NCBI GenBank assembly: GCA_937885015.1
Contig: CALAAS010000038.1
Coordinates: 124,001 to 188,000 of the forward strand
Direction: 5' to 3'
Length of the DNA stretch: 64,000 bases
From: an uncultured Clostridium sp.
GTDB taxonomy: Bacteria > Bacillota > Clostridia > Lachnospirales > Lachnospiraceae
Part shown: piece by piece, positions 42,172 through 50,753 of the stretch
Position numbering within the stretch: the stretch's first letter is position 1
How the letters are laid out: each line of letters opens with the position of its first letter
Notes under the pieces: generated by a model
The model's database searches: none
What the model was told of the DNA's origin: nothing
What the model saw: the letters and a program-made list of their open reading frames with translations, nothing else
Translations under genes and position numbers: made by a program

Positions 42172-42240
42172 GGTCTCTCCCCTTTTCCTCCGAATTTTTA
42201 TTTTCCAGATCCACTTCTTTTCCCTGTGCCTTCCTCCTTT

Positions 42241-44133
42241 TTACAGCGCTGTCTGGAATTCCCGGATCTGCTCCATCAGCTCCTCGCCAAGGCTTTCCCA
42301 GTCCGCCATTCCGGCCTCCAGCACATTGAATTCTGTTCCGTCAGGAATGGAAAGTCCACCTGAAAGTGGCTCCATGTAAAGGGAAAGCGCCAGGTCTGTA
42401 TCAAAATTTATATACGGTGATTTGATCTCCAGCGTATCCAGCTCCAAATCCACAGATTTCCCTTTCTTATGATCCAGCACTATGCCGCCAAGTTCCGCCG
42501 TTGCAACCGTTCCGTTTTCTTCCAGCTCTCCTTCCACGCTGAAGTCCCCGCTCTTTTTGTCGTGCTGCGCTGTCAGCAGAACAGCCATCCGCTCGGAACC
42601 GCTGCCAAATTCAAGCTCCAGTTCCGACATCCATCTGGAATCCTCCTGCTTCTCCCGCTTTGTGACCTCCATTTCCATCTTCATACTTCCCTGCTCCAGG
42701 GAAACAGAGCCGTTCATATCACGGGTCGGGATCTCTCCGCCCTCGAAATGAAATTCCGCATAAACCTCCGTGGAACGAAATACTTCTGAATCAAATTCCA
42801 GGTACGCGGCATTTCCTTTTTTGTCCACATAGAGGGTAAATTCCAAATCCTCCATATTATCATCCAGGAAATCTTCAATCTGTCTGCTGCCGGATTTAAT
42901 TCCATCCAAAATCCAATCTACCTGACGCTCTGCATAGTCCCTGGCTGCGTCATAGGAACTGAAAGTACTTGCCTCATAGGCCAGCGTAAAGATATCGGTA
43001 AGAAGCTCCAGCTCATTGTCGCGAATCTGCTGATCCGAGGTAATATACTTTCCAGCTTCCTTGACGAGATCGGCCAGCGCTTCATTGGGAATTACCACTT
43101 CATATCCTTTACACTTCTGTTCTTTCCCCTTGATTTTGAATTTCTTTGCATCAATGGACTCCACTTCCATGGCATCTTTCAGCGTCTCCACCGCCTTGGT
43201 TGTCTCTTTATAGCGCTCATATATGTCAAACAGATTGAAATACTCTTCTTTTCCCGTGAGAGTTCCATTCACGTGGCCGAGAAGGCGGCTGACATTTTCT
43301 GAGTCCTCTTTTTCTGCGCGAAATTCTCTGCCAAACACAGAATCTTCCATCTTATTTATGAAATCATCCTGATAATTCAGAGTCAGGACGAAATCCATCA
43401 GCTTTGGAGCGGCCGCTGCAATGGTACTGTCGTCCATATAAAGTACAAAATCCCCAAAATCCATGCCGCCAACGCCGACCGCTGCATCCATCTGCACGGC
43501 ATTTTTTCCCGGATCTCTGGAAAAAGCAAGACTTCCATTGATTTCCGGAATCGTAATCCAACCAGGAATTTCATCCATCGTCAGCGCGCCGCCCATTTTG
43601 ACAGAACCGTTTTTCGCCAATTCACGAAGTTCTTTAATCCCGAAGGTTTCCTCCAGGTATCCCTCATCCAGCGTTTCCACAATCCCTGCCAGAGCGTCTA
43701 CGACAATATCCTTTTTATCTTTGAAAAGACCTCCTCCGGCTGTCGCTGTCACACCAATTACTGCTGCTCCGGCTACCACTGCTGCTCCAACGCCCAAAAG
43801 AACCTTCCCCTTGCCTGCCAGGACGGCAGCATGGCCTCCGGCCGCTGCCATTCTGGAAATGGGACGTCCCGTTTCCGGATCAAACCGATCCAGCGGCTCA
43901 CCCGTCTCCGGGTCAAATCGGTCTGCTGTTTCACCGGTCAGCGGCTCGCCCGTCTCCGGGTCAAATCGGTCTGCTGTTTCACCGGTCAGCGGCTCGCCCG
44001 TCTCCGGGTCAAATCGGTCTGCTGCTTCACCGGTCAGCGGCTCGCCCGTCTCCGGGTCAAATCGGTCTGCTGCTTCGCCGGTCAGCGGTTCCCCCGTCTC
44101 CGGGTCAAATAAATCTTTTTCTTCCATACTCAT
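42241..44133 (-). CDS. Membrane protein with N-terminal FDPETGEPL tandem repeats
   Basis: 630 residues. Residues 9-72 are four copies of FDPETGEPLTGE-A/T-ADR, followed by two shorter copies to residue 94; each full copy is 48 bp and nearly identical in DNA. A membrane segment follows (about 104-135), then a long outside domain rich in beta-hairpins and Asp/Glu (ALTMDEIPGWITIPEINGSLAFSRDPG). No zinc ribbon is present, unlike its neighbours, so the repeats may take that role. First gene of the operon; function unknown. Confidence 0.72.
   Translation of the reverse strand: MSMEEKDLFDPETGEPLTGEAADRFDPETGEPLTGEAADRFDPETGEPLTGETADRFDPETGEPLTGETADRFDPETGEPLDRFDPETGRPISRMAAAGGHAAVLAGKGKVLLGVGAAVVAGAAVIGVTATAGGGLFKDKKDIVVDALAGIVETLDEGYLEETFGIKELRELAKNGSVKMGGALTMDEIPGWITIPEINGSLAFSRDPGKNAVQMDAAVGVGGMDFGDFVLYMDDSTIAAAAPKLMDFVLTLNYQDDFINKMEDSVFGREFRAEKEDSENVSRLLGHVNGTLTGKEEYFNLFDIYERYKETTKAVETLKDAMEVESIDAKKFKIKGKEQKCKGYEVVIPNEALADLVKEAGKYITSDQQIRDNELELLTDIFTLAYEASTFSSYDAARDYAERQVDWILDGIKSGSRQIEDFLDDNMEDLEFTLYVDKKGNAAYLEFDSEVFRSTEVYAEFHFEGGEIPTRDMNGSVSLEQGSMKMEMEVTKREKQEDSRWMSELELEFGSGSERMAVLLTAQHDKKSGDFSVEGELEENGTVATAELGGIVLDHKKGKSVDLELDTLEIKSPYINFDTDLALSLYMEPLSGGLSIPDGTEFNVLEAGMADWESLGEELMEQIREFQTAL
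43852..44109 (-). repeat. 48-bp coding tandem repeats
   Basis: Four full 48-bp units and two shortened ones encode FDPETGEPL... repeats. Near-identity at third codon positions suggests recent expansion or gene conversion. Copy number may vary between strains. Confidence 0.85.
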
Positions 44134-44179
44134 TTTTCTTCCTCCTCTTTTTTCACAATCGCTTTAGCAAGAAAAAAGC

Positions 44180-44205
44180 AAATTTACTTGTTTCCAGGTA
44201 AATTT
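44180..44205 (-). promoter_or_regulatory. Leader hairpin with T run before the zinc-ribbon operon
   Basis: On the minus strand AAATTTAC and GTAAATTT pair around 10 nt and are followed by GCTTTTTT, about 40 nt before the first gene. It could be a weak attenuator in the ~200-nt leader. Confidence 0.35.
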
Positions 44206-44340
44206 CTTCAAAGTCAGCGTATCACCCTTTCGAAACCGTCCGACAAGTTTTTCCAAGCTTTCTTTCCATATTCCTATCCCCATCCACGAAATTTCACTGT
44301 TTTTTTATGAATCTAAAATTTTCGTAAAATTTCAATATAT

Positions 44341-44369
44341 ATTTTATCATGTTACACTTTTTCAGGCAA
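44341..44369 (-). promoter_or_regulatory. Promoter of the zinc-ribbon membrane operon
   Basis: On the minus strand TTGCCT (44369-44364) and TAAAAT (44346-44341) are spaced 17 bp. It leaves a leader of about 200 nt; no other gene lies in the 44134-44546 gap. Confidence 0.65.
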
Positions 44370-44487
44370 TGCTTAATTCTCCTTCTTTCGATATTTTTCG
44401 CGCTTCTACTTATAAGTACCAAAACCATTGCTCCAGGTTTTATAAAATCAAAAAAAATAAAAATGGTAATGTAAACTATGCAGGCAC

Positions 44488-44541
44488 AAAAAAGGACTGT
44501 GCAGAACGAATGCCGATTCATCGATTCTGCAGCAGTCCTTT
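44488..44541 (-). terminator. Terminator of the pepT unit
   Basis: AAAGGACT (44491-44498) and AGTCCTTT (44534-44541) pair, with CTGCAGAA/TTCTGCA inside, and a T run follows on the minus strand just past the pepT stop. Confidence 0.88.
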
Positions 44542-44546
44542 GACCG

Positions 44547-45788
44547 TTACTTAAAATATTTATAAAATTCCTGAACCATGGAAATCAAAATGTCTGTGGT
44601 CTTTTCCATAGAAGCCACCGGAATACACTCATATTTTCCGTGATAATTGTAGCCGCCAGTACAAAGGTTCGGACAGGGCAGTCCCATAAAGGAAAGTCTG
44701 GCTCCGTCCGTTCCGCCCCGGATTGGAACAATAATGGGAGTTACACCCTGCCGTTCCATGGCAGTTCTGGCCAGCTCAATCAGGTAAAAAAACGGCATGA
44801 TTTTTTCCTTCATATTGTAGTAACTATCCCGGATTTCAATTTCTACAGTTCCCTCTCCGTATTTTTTATTGAGAAAATCGGCAGCGCTCTGAAAAAATTC
44901 TTTTTTCTGTTCGAACTTCCCTCTGTCATGATCCCGGATAATATAATCCATCTTTGCCTCTTCCACACCGCCGGAAAAACCGTCCAAATGGTAAAATCCC
45001 TCATATCCCTCGGTATACATGGGATTTTCAAAAGCAGGCAGCAGACTCTGAAATTCCATGCCAATTAAAAGGGCATTTATCATCTGGTTCTTCCCGGAGC
45101 CTGGATGAATGCTTTTTCCATGAATCCGAAGAATCCCGGAGGCGGCATTGAAATTTTCATATTCCAGCTCTCCCAAAGGCCCACCGTCCACCGTATAGGC
45201 CACATCCGCCCCAAAAGCCTTTACATCAAAATGATCCGGCCCCCGTCCGATTTCTTCGTCCGGCGTAAAACCGATACAGAGTTTTCCCCTGGGAATTTCC
45301 GGGTGAGCCAGAAAATATTCTGCCATAGTCATGATTTCCGCAATTCCTGCCTTGTCGTCCGCCCCCAGAAGCGTTGTTCCATCCGTCACGACAAGATCCT
45401 CGCCGGTGCAGTCTGAAAGAAAGGGAAATTCTTTCTCACGAAGCCAGATATCCCGCGTCTCATTTAAGCAGATATCACCGCCCAGATATTTTTTTACAAT
45501 TCGTGGCTTTACATTTTTCCCAGACAGAGCCGGGGACGTATCCATATGGGCAATCCATCCAAGGGAAGGTATCTTCTCTTCACAGGTCGCCGGAAGGACG
45601 GCTGTCACGTATCCCGTCTCCGTTACAGTGACCTCCGAGGCGCCCATAGCCTCCAGCTCCTCTGCCAGAACCTGTGCCAGCAAACGCTGTTTTCCTGTGC
45701 TGGGCACCGTCTCACTGTTTTCGTCAGACTGGGTATCAAAAGAAACGTATTCCAAAAAACGATCCAATACAGATTTTACAGATTTCAT
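44547..45788 (-). CDS. pepT: Peptidase T, tripeptide aminopeptidase
   Basis: 413 residues, standard for this M20 zinc peptidase. Two-metal ligands lie in GWIAHMDTSP, LLGADDKAGIAEIM, GFTPDEEIGRGPDHF and YTVDGG; RGGTDGARLSFMGLPCPNLCTGG is the conserved late motif. It removes the N-terminal residue of tripeptides in the cytoplasm. The start overlaps the recU stop by 4 nt, so the two share a transcript. Confidence 0.96.
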   Translation of the reverse strand: MKSVKSVLDRFLEYVSFDTQSDENSETVPSTGKQRLLAQVLAEELEAMGASEVTVTETGYVTAVLPATCEEKIPSLGWIAHMDTSPALSGKNVKPRIVKKYLGGDICLNETRDIWLREKEFPFLSDCTGEDLVVTDGTTLLGADDKAGIAEIMTMAEYFLAHPEIPRGKLCIGFTPDEEIGRGPDHFDVKAFGADVAYTVDGGPLGELEYENFNAASGILRIHGKSIHPGSGKNQMINALLIGMEFQSLLPAFENPMYTEGYEGFYHLDGFSGGVEEAKMDYIIRDHDRGKFEQKKEFFQSAADFLNKKYGEGTVEIEIRDSYYNMKEKIMPFFYLIELARTAMERQGVTPIIVPIRGGTDGARLSFMGLPCPNLCTGGYNYHGKYECIPVASMEKTTDILISMVQEFYKYFK

Positions 45789-46330
45789 AACTCCTCCTTC
45801 TCACGCATTGCCAGATCCCGGCTCAATGGTTCCAGGTAGTGTGCCAGAATATCCCGGTGACTTCGGATGCGCCAGGATTTATCCAGTTCTTCATAGGTAA
45901 AGCTTTTTCTCCCTCCCTCCTTCATCCGCTTCCAGAAACGGTTCAGATGAGAAAATGGAAGGTAGTAAATCTCATCTTTTTCTGTGAAATACAGAATGAG
46001 AAAGGCGATCCCGGACTGCTCTTCGAATTCCCGCATGAACTCCACCTGATGGGAATGGACATTCTGAAGGGGAAAGGTCGAAGAAGCACATTCCTTGGCA
46101 TCAAAACAGACCGGAATCCCCTGTACCACGCCAATGTAATCAACCGTACTCTTCTGGTCAAAATAGGCCAGGGTAATATGACGGCTTTCCTTTTCAATGG
46201 ACACCGGCGTAATGGGAGTCGGGATTTTCTGAATCAGTCCCAGCTTTTTTTCCCGGTAGGCCTCGTTGGAGCGGTTAATCAGATCCTCCAGGGTAGAACC
46301 GCGAAGGCCGCGGCTGTTCCAGGTACCCAT
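45785..46330 (-). CDS. recU: Holliday junction resolvase RecU
   Basis: 181 residues. RecU motifs are the N-terminal SRGLRGSTLEDLINRSNEAYR, the nuclease core STVDYIGVVQGIPVCFDAKE with metal-binding Asp and Glu/Lys, and LQNVHSHQVEFM. It resolves four-way junctions in Firmicutes recombination and segregation. It is usually beside a class A penicillin-binding protein gene; here it lies between an RluA-family gene and pepT. Confidence 0.92.
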   Translation of the reverse strand: MGTWNSRGLRGSTLEDLINRSNEAYREKKLGLIQKIPTPITPVSIEKESRHITLAYFDQKSTVDYIGVVQGIPVCFDAKECASSTFPLQNVHSHQVEFMREFEEQSGIAFLILYFTEKDEIYYLPFSHLNRFWKRMKEGGRKSFTYEELDKSWRIRSHRDILAHYLEPLSRDLAMREKEEL

Positions 46331-47358
46331 TATCCGATTCCTCCTTTTTTTCTCATCATGAAATCCTTTACCTCCGGCTTTTTTTCCGCCCCGGGGCAGA
46401 CTTCCCGAACCATTCTTTCCATTCCAGACGGCATGGGTGCAGTAAAAATTTTTCCGGAGAGTCCGGAAAGCGTTCCGGAAAGTTCTTCCGGCATGACTAA
46501 CTTCCAGGCATGAAGAAGCTGGGTGTTAACCTTAAATTGCTCTCTGGCTGCCTGGTTGACTGCAGGCTTTCCGTATTTCGGATCTCCGACAATGGGATAA
46601 CCAAGGGAAGCCAGGTGCGCGCGGATTTGATGGGAACGGCCTGTAATCAGCTTTACTTCTAACAGTGTATGGCGTTCTCCCACAGAAACGGGGCGGTACA
46701 TGGTCCGGATTGGAACAGCCCCCTCTTCCTGTCTGCTTAGAACCCGCACCTGATTGGAATGTTCATCCTTTTTAAGCCATCCGGAGATCTCCCTGGATTC
46801 CCTGAGGCATCCTGCCACCACACAGAGATAATATTTCCCGAGGGTCCGCTCCCGGATTGCCTCCGACATCTGCTGAAGTCCCGGCAGGGACGTCCCCGCC
46901 ACCACAATCCCGCTGGTATTCCGGTCCAGACGATTGCAGACAGAGGGCCTGAATGCCTTCAGATCCTCCGGACTCAGCCGCTTCTTATCAAGAAGATAGT
47001 CGATCAGATATTCCACCAGAGATTCATCCGTATCCTTTGCCTTCTGGGACAGCATACCGGCCGGTTTGTTAATCAGAATAATATCCTGATCCTCATAAAT
47101 AATATCAAGTTTTCGCCTGCGCACCGCCTGGAGCTGTACCTGGGAAAACTTTTCGATGGTTTCGTCCGCCAGAAAAAGTGTTACCACATCCCCTGCCAGA
47201 ATCCGTTCTGACCCATCACATTTTTTCCCGTTCAGGGTAATATTTTTCTTTCGCAGCATTTTGTAGATAAAACTGCTGCCCGCCAAATTCAGATACTTTC
47301 GGAGAAACTTATCCAACCGCTGATCAGCCTCATTTTTTGTTACCGTAATCGCCCGCAT
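46330..47358 (-). CDS. RluA-family pseudouridine synthase with S4 domain
   Basis: 342 residues. An S4 RNA-binding domain (ADQRLDKFLRKYLNLAGSSFIYKMLRKKNITLNGKK) leads into an RluA core, with catalytic Asp in NRLDRNTSGIVVAG and INKPAGMLSQ, ITGRSHQIRAHLASLGYPIVGDPKYG after it. It isomerises uridines in rRNA; which site is not clear from sequence. The stop shares one base with the recU start. The TGSQG-type tail beyond residue 310 is variable. Confidence 0.92.
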   Translation of the reverse strand: MRAITVTKNEADQRLDKFLRKYLNLAGSSFIYKMLRKKNITLNGKKCDGSERILAGDVVTLFLADETIEKFSQVQLQAVRRRKLDIIYEDQDIILINKPAGMLSQKAKDTDESLVEYLIDYLLDKKRLSPEDLKAFRPSVCNRLDRNTSGIVVAGTSLPGLQQMSEAIRERTLGKYYLCVVAGCLRESREISGWLKKDEHSNQVRVLSRQEEGAVPIRTMYRPVSVGERHTLLEVKLITGRSHQIRAHLASLGYPIVGDPKYGKPAVNQAAREQFKVNTQLLHAWKLVMPEELSGTLSGLSGKIFTAPMPSGMERMVREVCPGAEKKPEVKDFMMRKKGGIG

Positions 47359-47374
47359 GGTATCTTTCTTCCTC

Positions 47375-47944
47375 CTACATGGACAGACTCTTCATAATCC
47401 GGATTCCATACTCTACGGATCCATCATCTTCATACTGAGAAGATGGCTTCAGGCTTTTGACACGTTTATCAAAAGCATGCTTCGTATTTACCACCTTCAG
47501 ATTCGGATCCAGTTTCTGTGCCTTCAGAATCTCATTCAGATCCTTTTCTGCTCTTCGCACATTGGCCTTTGGATTAGTACAGTATACATAGATTCCGGTG
47601 GGATGGACCACGGTCACATCCGCTGGCACCACATCGTCCTTCGTCGTCAGTACCAGATCATAAAGCACACAAAAATTTTCTTCATAGGCAGCATATTCCT
47701 GATGGAATGCCTCATCCGGCGTCCGAAACCGGATCGCCGCAAGAAGCGGCGCCGCAAGATTTGCTGCTGGAAGGACACTGACAATTGCCATCACTGTCAA
47801 AATATTTTTCATGGATTGGCTGTCTGTATAGCTTCTGGCCGCCAGCTGTGCAATAATAAAGATGGCCAGAAGGCCAATTAAAAACAGGCGCCTTCTTTTA
47901 AAATAATTCCTGTATCCATATTCTCCCTTTTTTACTGATTTCAA
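47375..47944 (-). CDS. Unknown two-helix membrane protein
   Basis: 189 residues from a TTG that overlaps the SDR stop (TTGA), with GAGG upstream. Two membrane segments (about 20-37 and 47-68) are followed by a soluble part (LYDLVLTTKDDVVPADVTVVHPTGIYVYCTNPKANVRRAEKDLNEIL) with an alternating pattern that could be an alpha/beta domain of the nuclease-related type. No catalytic motif is certain. It stands between an SDR gene and the RluA gene. Confidence 0.6.
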   Translation of the reverse strand: MKSVKKGEYGYRNYFKRRRLFLIGLLAIFIIAQLAARSYTDSQSMKNILTVMAIVSVLPAANLAAPLLAAIRFRTPDEAFHQEYAAYEENFCVLYDLVLTTKDDVVPADVTVVHPTGIYVYCTNPKANVRRAEKDLNEILKAQKLDPNLKVVNTKHAFDKRVKSLKPSSQYEDDGSVEYGIRIMKSLSM

Positions 47945-48801
47945 TTTTCCTCATCCCTTCCACACTCGTTCTGTGTCTTCGTACCATCCATTCCGCTTCT
48001 TCCCTGCGTCGATTTTACCTGCTCTGGAGAAAGAACAGACATTACCCGAAAAATCAAACTGTGGGGAACCGTTGCAGCCATCCCACGAAACAGCTTCATA
48101 AGCGGTCCGTATACAGACACCGGTTTTCCCATCATCATATCCCGGATTGCAAGACGCACTACCTTTTTTGGATCCGCCATGGTCAGACGTTTGTAAAGCG
48201 GAATCCGGCCACCGGTTTCTGCGATGGAAAAAAATTCTGTCCTGACTGGGCCCGGGCATACCGCGGTCACAAAAATACGCCGGGAGCGCAGTTCCTCCCC
48301 CAGGGCACGGCTGTAGCTTAAGACAAATGCCTTGGTAGCCGCATAAACGCCAAACCCGGGCTGCGGAAGAAAAGCTGCTGCAGATGCATACTGAAGAATC
48401 CGCCCTCCCGCATGCATATAGGGCAATACCAGATGCGTTACCGCACACAATGCCTCGCAGTTCAGGCGGATCATCCCGGTTTGTTCCCAAAGGGGAATCT
48501 GTTCTACCCGGCCGATTTTCCCAAATCCGGAAGCATTGACCAGAATTTTCACATCCGGTTTGACAGCTGCAAGCTCTTTCGAAAGTTCATCTCTGGCACG
48601 TTCATCCGTCAAATCCAGGGGAAGAATCCGGCAGGGAACCGGCAAGATCCGTTCCAGGTCTAAAAGGCGTTCTCTTCTTCTGGCAATCAGCCATATCTCG
48701 GAAAGTCCGGCAAACCGATCCGCCAGCTGGATAGCAGTCTCACGGCCCATGCCGGAAGAAGCGCCAGTCACAATCGCTATTTTATTTCTGTGTGCCATCA
48801 T
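47941..48801 (-). CDS. Short-chain dehydrogenase/reductase
   Basis: 286 residues from the ATG at 48801 (an adjacent ATG at 48798 is equally possible), with AAAGGAAGGG upstream; the longer in-frame ORF covers the ygiQ tail. The Rossmann motif TGASSGMG, NASGFG and the catalytic YAATK (with the upstream Ser in YASAAAF) mark a classical SDR. C-terminal hydrophobic segments hint at membrane contact. Substrate unknown. Start overlaps the ygiQ stop as ATGA. Confidence 0.88.
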   Translation of the reverse strand: MMAHRNKIAIVTGASSGMGRETAIQLADRFAGLSEIWLIARRRERLLDLERILPVPCRILPLDLTDERARDELSKELAAVKPDVKILVNASGFGKIGRVEQIPLWEQTGMIRLNCEALCAVTHLVLPYMHAGGRILQYASAAAFLPQPGFGVYAATKAFVLSYSRALGEELRSRRIFVTAVCPGPVRTEFFSIAETGGRIPLYKRLTMADPKKVVRLAIRDMMMGKPVSVYGPLMKLFRGMAATVPHSLIFRVMSVLSPEQVKSTQGRSGMDGTKTQNECGRDEEN

Positions 48802-50753
48802 GTTTCCCTTCCTTTCCCTGCTTTTTTGTGCACATTTCGGATGGTTTTTTTCTTTCCAGATCCATGAGTCCCTGCGCCCTTTCCCATAATTCTTCCATTT
48901 CGGCTCTCTTCCCGTTTTCCTCCAAATCCCACTCCTGCCTGTCGGGACATCCGAGGCCGAATCAGACACTTTTTGTCAAATCCGATGAGATCCGTCCGGC
49001 CTGCCGCCTTCAGAGCTTCCATGACAAGTCCGTAATTGTTCGGGTTCCGATACTGAATCAGCGCTCTCTGCATGGCCTTTTCATGGGGATTCGTCGGCAC
49101 ATACACCCGTTCCATGGTGCGCGGGTCATAACCGGTATAATACATGCAGGTAGACAGCGTAGAAGGGGTAGGATAGAAATCCTGCACCTGCTCCGGCATG
49201 TATCCCAGATCCCTGAGATACTCTGCCAGTTCCACTGCCTCCCGGAGTGTTGAGCCGGGGTGGGACGACATCAGGTATGGAACCAGATACTGCTTTAATC
49301 CAAGGGATTCATTCATCGCCGCATATTCTTTCATAAACTGGCGGTACACCCGATTTTCCGGTTTTCCCATCCGCTTTAAGACGGCGTCAGAAATATGTTC
49401 CGGCGCCACCTTCAGCTGGCCGCTGACATGGTACTGGCACAATTCCCGCAAAAACGCCCTGTTTTTCTCTGCCAAAAGATAATCAAACCGGATTCCGGAG
49501 CGGATGAAGACCTTTTTTACCCTTGGAATGGCCCGCAGCTTTTTCAACAGCGCAATATAGTCGCTGTGATCAGCGTTCAGATTCCGGCAGGGAGAGGGAA
49601 ACAGGCACTGCTTTTCCGGGCAGGCTCCATATAACATCTGCTTTTCACAGGCCGGATGGCGGAAATTGGCAGTTGGCCCCCCCACGTCATGAATATAACC
49701 TTTAAAATCAGGATCCTCCGTCAGAAGCTGCGCTTCCTGGAGAATGGATTCATGGCTTCTTGTCTGCACAATCCTTCCCTGATGAAACGTCAACGCGCAA
49801 AAACTGCACCCGCCGAAACAGCCCCGGTTGCTGATCAGACTGAACTTGACCTCCCGGATCGCCGGAATTCCGCCAGCCTCTTCGTAGGACGGATGGTAAT
49901 TGCGCATATAGGGAAGGGCATACACATCATCCATTTCCGTCTGGGAAAGAGGCTTTGCCGCCGGATTCTGCACCACAAAAAGCCGATCTCCATATGGCTC
50001 TACCAGTCTTTTTCCGGAAAATGGATCCGTGTTGGTATACTGGGCGTAAAAGCTTTCCGCATACGTTTTTTTATCGAGCACCAACTCCCTGTAAGAGGGA
50101 AGCCGTATTTCATCGTACACCGAATCCAGTGTATCCGCCCGGTAAACGGTGCCGTCCACAAAGGTAATATCCCTGACGTCAATACCGCTCTGAAGTGCAT
50201 CTGCGATTTCCACAATGGAACGTTCCCCCATCCCATAGGAAATCAGATCTGCCTGGGAATCCAGAAGAATGGAACGCTTCATTTTTCCAGACCAATAATC
50301 ATAGTGGGCCAGACGGCGGAGGCTGGCTTCAATTCCGCCAATAATAACCGGTTTTTTTGACCAGGTCCGGATCAGATTTCCGTATACTATGGTGGCATAA
50401 TCCGGCCGTTTCCCCATTACGCCCCCCGGCGTATAGGAGTCTTTCTCTCTCCGTTTTTTTGAAACCGAGTAATGATTAACCATAGAATCCATATTTCCGG
50501 CACTGATCAGCCAACCGAGCCTCGGTTCTCCCAAAATCCGAATACTGTCTGGATCTTTCCAATCCGGCTGAGCAATGATCCCCACCCGGTAGCCGTGGGA
50601 TTCCAGAACACGGCTGATGATCGCATGGCCAAATGACGGGTGATCCACGTAAGCGTCGCCAATCACATAGACAAAATCGCAGGTATCCCAGCCGCGTTTT
50701 TTCATATCTGCCCGGGAAACCGGCAAAAAATCACGTATGAATTCCATAATCAT
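48798..50753 (-). CDS. YgiQ-family radical SAM protein
   Basis: 651 residues, full length. A UPF0313 start (DMKKRGWDTCDFVYVIGDAYVDHPSFGHAIISRVLESHGYRVGII) is followed by the radical SAM cluster motif SNRGCFGGCSFCALTFHQGR and QVQDFYPTPSTLSTCMYYTG. The exact reaction of the family is not settled. A basic tail (about 615-651) is unusual. ATG codons at 50753 and 50747 both fit GGAG; the gene overlaps its upstream neighbour by 23 nt. Confidence 0.92.
   Translation of the reverse strand: MIMEFIRDFLPVSRADMKKRGWDTCDFVYVIGDAYVDHPSFGHAIISRVLESHGYRVGIIAQPDWKDPDSIRILGEPRLGWLISAGNMDSMVNHYSVSKKRREKDSYTPGGVMGKRPDYATIVYGNLIRTWSKKPVIIGGIEASLRRLAHYDYWSGKMKRSILLDSQADLISYGMGERSIVEIADALQSGIDVRDITFVDGTVYRADTLDSVYDEIRLPSYRELVLDKKTYAESFYAQYTNTDPFSGKRLVEPYGDRLFVVQNPAAKPLSQTEMDDVYALPYMRNYHPSYEEAGGIPAIREVKFSLISNRGCFGGCSFCALTFHQGRIVQTRSHESILQEAQLLTEDPDFKGYIHDVGGPTANFRHPACEKQMLYGACPEKQCLFPSPCRNLNADHSDYIALLKKLRAIPRVKKVFIRSGIRFDYLLAEKNRAFLRELCQYHVSGQLKVAPEHISDAVLKRMGKPENRVYRQFMKEYAAMNESLGLKQYLVPYLMSSHPGSTLREAVELAEYLRDLGYMPEQVQDFYPTPSTLSTCMYYTGYDPRTMERVYVPTNPHEKAMQRALIQYRNPNNYGLVMEALKAAGRTDLIGFDKKCLIRPRMSRQAGVGFGGKREESRNGRIMGKGAGTHGSGKKKTIRNVHKKAGKGRET

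Noticed and set aside
43852..44109. CRISPR-like array of 48-bp repeats
   Set aside because: Units are contiguous without spacers and encode an in-frame protein repeat; no cas genes are nearby.
44294..44521. 75-residue minus-strand ORF in the zinc-ribbon operon leader
   Set aside because: It spans the pepT terminator and the operon promoter and resembles no family.
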